A stretch of 11,815 nt of DNA from NCBI GenBank assembly GCA_026692885.1, contig JAPLNJ010000619.1, positions 1-11,815 of the forward strand, given 5' to 3'. Shown in pieces: positions 6,345-11,815 of this stretch (positions are counted from its first letter, which is position 1; each line of letters starts with the position of its first letter). Position numbers and translations under genes: made by a program. The notes beneath the pieces were generated by a model. It made no database searches and had not been told where the DNA came from. It saw nothing but the letters and a program-made list of their open reading frames with translations. This DNA is from Planctomycetota bacterium (GTDB lineage Bacteria > Planctomycetota > Planctomycetia > Pirellulales > Pirellulaceae).

Positions 6345-6457
6345 AGGCGAGCGGCAGGAAATAACGTACCCAATTTGATGTAGGATGGTCTTCCAAGACC
6401 GTCCCGATCGGCCTGGAAAGGCCGACCTACGGGTAAGTTATTTCCTGCCGCTCGCCT
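6345..6457 (+). mobile_element. MITE-like palindromic element, copy 3 (most complete)
   Basis: A 113-bp unit with 27-bp terminal inverted repeats (6345-6371 and 6431-6457) that agree at 26 of 27 positions; each end starts AGGCGAGCGGCAGGAAATAA. The centre carries GGTCTTCCAAGACC and GGCC-TGGAAA-GGCC hairpins. It is the reverse complement of copy 1 with few differences. No target duplication is evident at its edges. It lies 84 bp before the start codon of the next gene. Confidence 0.78.
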
Positions 6458-6528
6458 GACCCACCCTGCCCACCGTCCCACAAGGTGTGCGCGCCGTGCT
6501 CGCAGCTGGTCTTTTCAGACTCGAACCC

Positions 6529-6535
6529 GAAGGAG
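6529..6535 (+). promoter_or_regulatory. Ribosome binding site of the STN-domain gene
   Basis: GAAGGAG followed by a 6-nt spacer and ATG at 6542. It settles the start, because the frame is open upstream to 6485. Confidence 0.75.
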
Positions 6536-6541
6536 TCGTGT

Positions 6542-7282
6542 ATGTGGCAAACTGATACCGTGCGATCAAGCTGGTTGTCCTGCGTTATATTGGCCCTCGT
6601 CTGGACGGCGACTTCTGCCCTGGAACTCCACGCCGCCGGGCCGTGGCCTTCCGTCGGTCAGAACGATTCTGCGGCGGAAAAGACAATTGCCCAGGCCCTG
6701 GGGGCACCCACGCGACTGGAGTTTGTCGAGACGCCGTTGGAAGATGTGATGGCCTTCCTCAGGGACCAGCACAACATCACTATCGAAATTGACAAGAAAG
6801 CCTTGGACAACGTGGGCATAGGCACCGATACCCCGATCACCAAGAACCTGAAGGATGTCTCGTTGCGGTCCGCCCTGCGGCTAATCCTACGAGATCTCGG
6901 CTTGACGTATGTGACGGACCATGAGGTATTGACGATTACCAGCCAGGACGAAGCTGCGGCGAATCCTCAGGTGAGGATTTACAACGTGGCTGCCTTCGCG
7001 TCCGATGACATTTCGCCGGAGGAATTGGCCGGCACGCTCCAGCAGATTTTGACTTCAACTCCCAAGGCGTCCGCCGCGGGAAGTGAGATGCCTGGCTGCT
7101 GCTCGGGTCCCTGCCCGGGTGGGGGAGAAGCGGTACGACCTGCCGACTCTGCACCCTCGGCGCTGCGCATCATTCCCTTGAAGCAGGTCCTAGTCATTCG
7201 CGCCACTACCGAAGGTCACGGGGCGGTCGCCAACCTGCTCGGCGCATTGGCCGAAAGCCTGAAAGGGTCCTCGAAGAAGTGA
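6542..7282 (+). CDS. Exported STN (secretin/TonB N-terminal)-like domain protein (246 aa)
   Basis: Residues 1 to about 31 form a signal peptide (hydrophobic SWLSCVILALVW, cleavage near ELHA/AG). Residues about 44-136 form an STN-like domain of the sort common in planctomycetes: an IAQAL helix, LEFVETPLEDVMAFL, a strand IEIDKKAL, then VGIGTDTPITKNL, SLRSALRLIL and a closing LTYVTDHEVLTIT. A second half (about 143-238) resembles a secretin N1-like fold, from RIYNVAAF to LVIRATTEGHGAVANLLGAL. The secretin pore domain is absent, so this is a free-standing periplasmic or envelope domain, not a full type II/III secretin. Between the halves, a Gly/Pro linker (residues 184-195) carries Cys186, Cys187 and Cys191. 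Function and partners are unknown. The spacing to neighbours (over 400 bp upstream, over 600 bp downstream) suggests a single-gene unit. Confidence 0.8.
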   Translation: MWQTDTVRSSWLSCVILALVWTATSALELHAAGPWPSVGQNDSAAEKTIAQALGAPTRLEFVETPLEDVMAFLRDQHNITIEIDKKALDNVGIGTDTPITKNLKDVSLRSALRLILRDLGLTYVTDHEVLTITSQDEAAANPQVRIYNVAAFASDDISPEELAGTLQQILTSTPKASAAGSEMPGCCSGPCPGGGEAVRPADSAPSALRIIPLKQVLVIRATTEGHGAVANLLGALAESLKGSSKK

Positions 7283-7443
7283 CTTTGAAAGGTTCCTTCC
7301 TCCTGATAACCAATTCACTTCGCCAGCCGCTTTTCTCCAATCACCACCCCACAGTTGCAGTCCCCAAAACTCGGCGATTTCTTCGACCATCGGGGCGGCT
7401 TCGGCGAGCAGGCCATGGCCTTGATCATAACGTTGCGAAAAAC
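7283..7443 (-). other. Possible reverse-strand coding remnant
   Basis: On the reverse strand, 7443 to about 7310 reads with coding-like codon use (for example RYDQGHGLLAEAAPMVEEIAEFWGLQLWGGDW) but has no start or proper end and runs into the 3' end of the STN gene. The WGGDW segment recalls M15-type peptidoglycan peptidases, though the His that should follow is missing. The piece at 7418-7443 matches 1112-1137. I regard it as an unidentified fragment. Confidence 0.2.
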
Positions 7444-7455
7444 GCTAGCAGCAGG

Positions 7456-7541
7456 AGCTCAGGGTGGCTGGGGCAGAGTGCAGCGATGCCCCAGAAACCG
7501 GGGACTGGGGCTTCGCTTAGGCTCAGCCACCAGCCACCCGG
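7456..7541. repeat. Palindromic element with GGGTGGCTGG ends
   Basis: GGGTGGCTGG (7462-7471) and CCAGCCACCC (7530-7539) are perfect inverted ends of an approximately 80-bp unit. Inner GGGGC, GCCCCAG and CTGGGGC motifs allow further pairing, and GCTCAG(G/C) occurs near both ends (7457 and 7521). It looks like a short dispersed intergenic repeat. Only one copy is in the window. Confidence 0.6.
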
Positions 7542-7909
7542 ATCATTGCCAGCACTGACAACCGTGCGCCACGTTACGGTCAAGGCCACCCCGCTCCGAT
7601 TCCGCAATCTGCACGCGAATCGTGCTGAAATCCGTTTGCTGCTAGCGTGCCGCAAGGCCACGGTCCTGGCCTTGGAATCCGCCGCAATTCTTGCCTGACC
7701 GTCAGGGTCCCCTGCAACTTGCATCTCTCGGCAGTTCGTCTGTGGTGGTTAGAAGTCTTGCGCCGATAGAAGAGCATGGTGACGAAGATGCCCGGCGGGA
7801 GGGTGCCTGCGCGGACCAGAACCGTTCCCAGGCCGGACACCCGTATGTCGCCGCCCAGGCCGGAAGGCCGCCCTACGTATCGGCGTCAAGCCACCTTGAG
7901 GTCCGAACC
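7542..7909 (+). other. Gene-free spacer before the WD40 gene
   Basis: No protein-like frame is seen on either strand. The + frame of the WD40 gene is open back to 7691, but that part has the composition of translated non-coding DNA. Around 7830-7875 there is a degenerate GC-rich palindrome (AGGCCGGAAGGCCG) that might be a worn repeat. No terminator or promoter can be assigned with confidence. Confidence 0.4.
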
Positions 7910-8944
7910 ATGCGAACAGGAAGCTGGCATATCTACCGTCAAATCGGCGTGGCTGCGTTGCTCCTGGCCGGACTGGGCCCGCGCGTCACCGCAGCCCAAG
8001 ACGTGACCCCGGCCTGGCCCTGCCGGACGATTCAGCTGCCGCCCCGCACCGCACGCGACAAGCCGCCGGTGATCACGGCAATCGGCCTGCAACCCGCCAG
8101 TCATCTGCTGGCCTTGGCGGGCGACGATCACGTGATCTACATCTGGGACGTCGAGACCGGTCGAGAAGTGCGGCGATTGGAAGGCCATGCGGACTGGGTG
8201 CACAGCGTGGCGTTCTCGCCCGACGGGAAGGTGCTGGCTTCCGCCGGAAACGATCGTCAAGTGATTTTCTGGGACGCGACCACCGGCACGCAGCGCTGCG
8301 TTCTGTCGGGAACCAACGGGGCGGTGACCAAATTGGCCTGGAGCCACGATGGCCAACGCTTGGCGGCGATCGGTTTCGAAAACGAATTGCGGATTTATGA
8401 CACAGCTCGGCAGCGTCTGCTGAAAGAAATCGATGGCCCCGGCATCGATCTGCGGGCGTTGGCATTTTCGCATGACGATCGCTTGCTTGCCGTCGGCGGC
8501 CGTAGCGGATTGGTACGGGTGTGTCAGACGGGCGAATTCCGGCAACTTTACGAGTATCGCGCACACCGACAACGCATCCGGGACTTGTTGTTCTCGCCGG
8601 ACGATCAGCAGATCGTGTCGGTCGGCGAGGACCAGCGAATCCACGTCCGGTCGCTGGGGAGCAGCCAGGGCACCGATCTGCCGCGACAGCCGGCCAAACT
8701 GCTGTCGTTGGCGTTCGTCGGACCTCAACAACTGGCCGTCGGCGGGAGCGACAACCTGATTCGCCTGTGGGACCTGTCCACCGGTTCGCAAATCGGCCAC
8801 TTGGCCGGCCACGAGGGAAGTGTGGCCGCGTTGGTGGCGGATCGTAACATGCTGATTTCGGGAGCGTTCGACACGACCGTTCGCATCTGGACCATCGAAG
8901 ATCGCGTGGCTGGGCAGCCCCAGCGAACTCGCGAGGTGAAGTAA
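7910..8944 (+). CDS. Exported WD40-repeat beta-propeller protein (344 aa)
   Basis: A signal peptide (residues 1 to about 29, hydrophobic IGVAALLLAGLG, cleavage near TAA/QD) precedes about seven WD40 blades that fill residues 55-335. Clear blade signatures are IYIWDVETGREVRRLEGH, VHSVAFSPDGKVLASAG, VIFWDATTG, IRLWDLSTG with HLAGH, and VRIWTIED; blades 4 and 5 are degenerate, with VRVCQTG and IHVRSLG in place of WD. Seven blades are enough for one closed propeller, a scaffold for protein contacts without catalytic residues of its own. The start at 7910 is fixed by GAGG 8 nt upstream and by the signal peptide. The giant surface-protein gene begins 79 bp downstream on the same strand with no terminator seen between, so co-transcription is plausible. 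The partner is unknown. Confidence 0.88.
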   Translation: MRTGSWHIYRQIGVAALLLAGLGPRVTAAQDVTPAWPCRTIQLPPRTARDKPPVITAIGLQPASHLLALAGDDHVIYIWDVETGREVRRLEGHADWVHSVAFSPDGKVLASAGNDRQVIFWDATTGTQRCVLSGTNGAVTKLAWSHDGQRLAAIGFENELRIYDTARQRLLKEIDGPGIDLRALAFSHDDRLLAVGGRSGLVRVCQTGEFRQLYEYRAHRQRIRDLLFSPDDQQIVSVGEDQRIHVRSLGSSQGTDLPRQPAKLLSLAFVGPQQLAVGGSDNLIRLWDLSTGSQIGHLAGHEGSVAALVADRNMLISGAFDTTVRIWTIEDRVAGQPQRTREVK

Positions 8945-9011
8945 GTGCCTGTCCATAAACAACTCCGTGAATTCAGTCTGGCGGCCGGCCCTCCAAGGCG
9001 GCGATGAAGCA

Positions 9012-9020
9012 GGGAGGTGG
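9012..9020 (+). promoter_or_regulatory. Ribosome binding site supporting a TTG start
   Basis: GGGAGGTGG contains GGAGGT (9013-9018) and is followed after 5 nt by TTG at 9024, in frame with the giant protein. The upstream ATG at 9004 is in another frame and stops after ten codons. The next in-frame starts are GTG 9063 and ATG 9135, and the latter would begin inside the LEPR-XLL-like motif. Confidence 0.65.
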
Positions 9021-9023
9021 GGT

Positions 9024-11815
9024 TTGGGATTCTTAACCAAAGCAGCCGAACTCTTCCGCGGTGTGGGCGGAAAGAAACGCAAGGGGCGGCTTCGGCAGCT
9101 CACCGAAACCTCGCGCCGTTGTGTCTTTGAAGTCATGGAACCGCGCCAGTTGTTGGCGGTCACGCCGCTCTACGTCGGGGCCACGTATCTGGAAAGCGAT
9201 ACCGGGTCCGACCACCAGGGAGACATTTTCGAAATCACCTTCGAAGGCGGCACGCCGGATACTGAACTGACACATCTGGTGATCAACGGGGATCAGAATC
9301 AGGCAGGTTTGGGCTACGGGGATATGATCTTCGACACGGTGCCGGACGGACTGGGGGCGGGTGCGGCATTCCCGTTCACGGTCGTCTCGCTCACCGCGCG
9401 CGATCCACTCGCCGCCCCGCCCGCGGTCCAGGCCACCATCGCGGATGGCAGTTCGCAGTTGGTACTGGACTTCCACGGGTTCCACGCGGGCGACAAGCTG
9501 ACGTTCTCGATCGACGTGGATGAAGTCCAGCGATTTAGTCCGACCTGGGACTTACAGCAAACCAATCAGAACATCGACCCGATCGCTTCCGGCGTGGAGT
9601 TCGCCCAGTCGCAACTGACGGCCAGTTTCTCGGCACCCCACTACCACGACGCCAATTCGACCAGCGCGTTTCTGGATGCCTACAATCCGGCTCTGACGGG
9701 GACCGGATTGAGGCTGCCAAGCGACGAAGCAGGCGGGTATCCGGACCGCTCGGCGGGAGCCGTCGGCACGGTCCTGCAGCAGCCGCTGCCGATTGCGATT
9801 TCCGGCACCGTCTATCTGGAGCAGAACCTCGACCTGGTGCGGAACGCAGGCGAGCTGGGCTTGCCCGGCGTGCAGCTCGAACTGTGGAAACGTGAGGACC
9901 TGGGTCCCAACTTTCAGGCCACCGGATTCACGACGACCACGGCTGCGGACGGTCACTACACCTTCGGCCTGGAGTTGAACCTGTCGCCCGGCGTGTACCA
10001 GGTGCGCGAGGTCCAGCCGGACGGCCTATTCAGCGTCGGCGCGATCCGCGGCACGGTCGACGGCCAGCCTGCGGGCGCTACGGTCGTGGGCAATCCCGAC
10101 GTGCTGACCGACATCGCCATACTGTTGGGCGACCAGCGTGGTGTGGACTTCGACTTTGCGGAAGCGCGGCCAGCGAAGATCAGCGGTTACGTGTACCACG
10201 ATCGCAACAACGACGGCCGGCGCGACGCTGGCGAAGAAGGCCTGCCGAACGTCCCGCTGCAAATCGTCCCCGTGACCACCAGCGCCCTCCAGAATCCGCT
10301 CTCCGTGATCACAGATGCCAGCGGCTTCTATCAGGTCTCCGCGCTGGCGCCCGGCACATACCGAATTCTCGAAACAAGCGATCCGCCAGGTTTTCTGGAC
10401 GGATTGGTCTCGGCTGGTACGGTCGACGGCGTGCCGAGCGGTACGGCCGTCCAACCCGGCGACCGCATCGAGTCGATCTTCCTGGGCGGCGGACAGGCCG
10501 GTGTCGAATACAACTTTGGCGAACTGGTGCCGGCCTCGCTCGCGGGCCACGTGCGGCTGAGCGACGCCGACGGCAACTGTCACGTGGCGGGCAGCGACTA
10601 CCCGCCGGTCGCCGACGTCACGGTACAACTGCTCGACAGCACCGGCCAGGTGCTCGCGACCACGACCACCGACACGCTCGGAGCCTATCGGTTTGGCGGA
10701 CTTGCGCCGGGCACCTACGCGGTGGTGGAAACCACGCCCACCGAACTGCTCGACGGAGATGAACACGTGGGCCGAGTCAACGGCCAATCCGATGGCAGCG
10801 TCACGGCGAACGACACCATCGGCGGGATCGTACTGGCCTCCGCACAAACCGGCCTGGATTATGACTTCTGCGAATACGTCCCGGCCTCGCTGGCGGGCTA
10901 CGTCTATCACGACCGCAACAACAACGGCCGCCGCGAAGCGGGCGAAACCGGGATCGCAGGCGTCCAGGTCACGCTGTGGGAGGCGGGTGGCAGCCAGGTC
11001 GCGACGACGACCACCGACGCGCAGGGCCGCTACCAATTCTCCCGCCAATCGGCCGGAGTCTACTCGCTCGTGGAGACACAGCCGGCCGATTGGGTGGATG
11101 GATTGGACGCGGCCGGCACGATCGACGGTGTGACCGTCGGCGAACCGACCAATCCCGGCGATCAAATCGGGGACATCCGCCTGCGGTGGGGCGACTCGGG
11201 CGTGGACTACGACTTCGGAGAACTGCACTACGCCGCGATCGAAGGCAGTGTGCACCTGACCGGTCCGGAAGGCGATTGCTACACGCCGGGCGGCAGTCAG
11301 CCACCGGTCGCCGGAGTGGCGATCGTGCTGCAGAACGACCGCGGCGAGACGATGGCTAAGGTCACGACCGACAGCCAAGGCCGCTATCGCTTCGACGAGC
11401 TGCTGCCGGGTTCGTACACCGTGATCGAGTCCACGCCGGCAAATCTGATCGACGGCGAAGATCACCTGGGCACGGTCGACGGCACGACGGTCGGCGAATT
11501 CGTCGGCAACGACGTCATTCGCGGCATTGCGGTGACCTCCGGTCAGCACGGCTTGGAATACGACTTCTGCGAACACGTGCCCGCGTCGCTGTCCGGGTTC
11601 GTCTACCACGACGCGAACAACAACGGCGTGTTCGAGGTGGGTGAGAATCCGATTGCGAACGTGGAGATCACGCTACGCGACGCCGTCGGCAAGACGGTGG
11701 CCACAGTGCGCACGAAGCAGGACGGCAGCTATGACTTCTCCGGATTGGCGGCGGATCAGTACCGGCTCGTCGAGACGCAACCCGCCGGGTATCTGGATGG
11801 GCAGGACGCGGCCGG
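9024..11815 (+). CDS. Giant LEPR-XLL surface protein with SdrD-B/Cna-B-like modules (N-terminal 930 codons)
   Basis: Runs off the window, so the total size is unknown. Residues 1-37 are basic (GGKKRKGRLRQL) and lead into MEPRQLLA (38-45), a variant of the LEPR-XLL motif found near the N-terminus of many large exported planctomycetal proteins. A beta-rich region of unknown family (about 46-255) follows. Then come SdrD-B/Cna-B-type beta-sandwich modules starting near residues 256, 383, 503, 620, 736 and 853. From 383 two kinds alternate: A modules open GYVYHDRNNxGRRxAGE with a DxNxDG-type calcium-binding-like loop and end DYDFGEL; B modules replace that loop with GNCHVAG or GDCYTPG and end YDFCE. 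The role is probably structural or adhesive on the cell surface, by family. The TTG start rests on the ribosome binding site and the match of the basic leader to LEPR-XLL proteins. Long reverse-strand frames over this gene are shadows. Confidence 0.87.
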   Translation, partial: MGFLTKAAELFRGVGGKKRKGRLRQLTETSRRCVFEVMEPRQLLAVTPLYVGATYLESDTGSDHQGDIFEITFEGGTPDTELTHLVINGDQNQAGLGYGDMIFDTVPDGLGAGAAFPFTVVSLTARDPLAAPPAVQATIADGSSQLVLDFHGFHAGDKLTFSIDVDEVQRFSPTWDLQQTNQNIDPIASGVEFAQSQLTASFSAPHYHDANSTSAFLDAYNPALTGTGLRLPSDEAGGYPDRSAGAVGTVLQQPLPIAISGTVYLEQNLDLVRNAGELGLPGVQLELWKREDLGPNFQATGFTTTTAADGHYTFGLELNLSPGVYQVREVQPDGLFSVGAIRGTVDGQPAGATVVGNPDVLTDIAILLGDQRGVDFDFAEARPAKISGYVYHDRNNDGRRDAGEEGLPNVPLQIVPVTTSALQNPLSVITDASGFYQVSALAPGTYRILETSDPPGFLDGLVSAGTVDGVPSGTAVQPGDRIESIFLGGGQAGVEYNFGELVPASLAGHVRLSDADGNCHVAGSDYPPVADVTVQLLDSTGQVLATTTTDTLGAYRFGGLAPGTYAVVETTPTELLDGDEHVGRVNGQSDGSVTANDTIGGIVLASAQTGLDYDFCEYVPASLAGYVYHDRNNNGRREAGETGIAGVQVTLWEAGGSQVATTTTDAQGRYQFSRQSAGVYSLVETQPADWVDGLDAAGTIDGVTVGEPTNPGDQIGDIRLRWGDSGVDYDFGELHYAAIEGSVHLTGPEGDCYTPGGSQPPVAGVAIVLQNDRGETMAKVTTDSQGRYRFDELLPGSYTVIESTPANLIDGEDHLGTVDGTTVGEFVGNDVIRGIAVTSGQHGLEYDFCEHVPASLSGFVYHDANNNGVFEVGENPIANVEITLRDAVGKTVATVRTKQDGSYDFSGLAADQYRLVETQPAGYLDGQDAA
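10170..11815 (+). repeat. Alternating A-B module repeats inside the giant protein gene
   Basis: Module starts are at 10170 (A1), 10530 (B1), 10881 (A2), 11229 (B2) and 11580 (A3, cut by the window end). A1 to A2 is 711 bp; A2 to A3 and B1 to B2 are each 699 bp, so the repeat unit is effectively an A+B pair of about 233 residues. Conserved joints read PASLAG(H/Y) or PASLSGF. A more divergent single module precedes them at 9789-10169. Confidence 0.8.

Noticed and set aside
7283..7443. M15-type peptidoglycan peptidase fragment on the reverse strand
   Set aside because: Only WGGDW resembles the family and the expected zinc-binding His after it is absent; kept only as an unidentified remnant.
7691..7909. 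N-terminal extension of the WD40 gene
   Set aside because: Composition is not protein-like and it would place the signal peptide more than 70 residues from the start.
10026..11609. Long reverse-strand open frame (527 codons) over the giant protein gene
   Set aside because: Its apparent internal repeats simply mirror the SdrD-B modules of the + strand; no start context or family match.

Overview
The window looks like chromosomal DNA of a high-GC planctomycete, most probably of the order Pirellulales. The clues are family-level: the C-terminus of a Gfo/Idh/MocA-type oxidoreductase, an exported STN-domain protein of the planctomycetal type, a BatD/BatE-type protein, an exported seven-bladed WD40 protein, and a very large surface protein that opens with a LEPR-XLL-like motif (MEPRQLLA) followed by SdrD-B/Cna-B-type modules. 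No tRNA, rRNA, CRISPR array, transposase, integrase or plasmid gene is visible. All intact genes read on the + strand.

Layout. 1-130: tail of an oxidoreductase gene. 131-1496: a decayed, repeat-rich stretch with a short palindrome, a MITE-like element (copy 1), a small DUF4177-like gene (366-653), a carbon-nitrogen hydrolase (nitrilase) pseudogene (718-935) broken by an internal deletion and cut off by a second MITE-like copy, and an unidentified reverse-strand coding remnant. 1497-2921: an intact secreted alkaline phosphatase. 2922-3447: an intergenic region of adjacent palindromic elements and a purine tract. 3448-6120: one gene encoding fused BatD and BatE halves. 6121-6541: a spacer with a third MITE-like copy. 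6542-7282: an exported STN-domain protein. 7283-7909: a gene-free stretch with a reverse-strand remnant and another palindromic element. 7910-8944: exported WD40 protein. 9024-end: the N-terminal 930 codons of a giant modular surface protein that runs off the window.

Functionally, nearly every intact gene encodes a protein exported to or across the cytoplasmic membrane (phosphatase, BatDE, STN protein, WD40 propeller, giant adhesin-like protein). The last two are only 79 bp apart and may be co-transcribed. No biochemical pathway links the set.

The most unusual points are: a MITE-like family with 27-bp terminal inverted repeats, one copy nested in another repeat with a direct duplication at its edges; the nitrilase wreck beside another copy; the BatD-BatE fusion with an internal lipobox-like segment and no moxR/vWA neighbours in view; and an alternating A-B-A-B-A module order in the giant protein in which only B modules carry a pair of cysteines. 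I did not find a convincing wholly new defence or enzymatic system.
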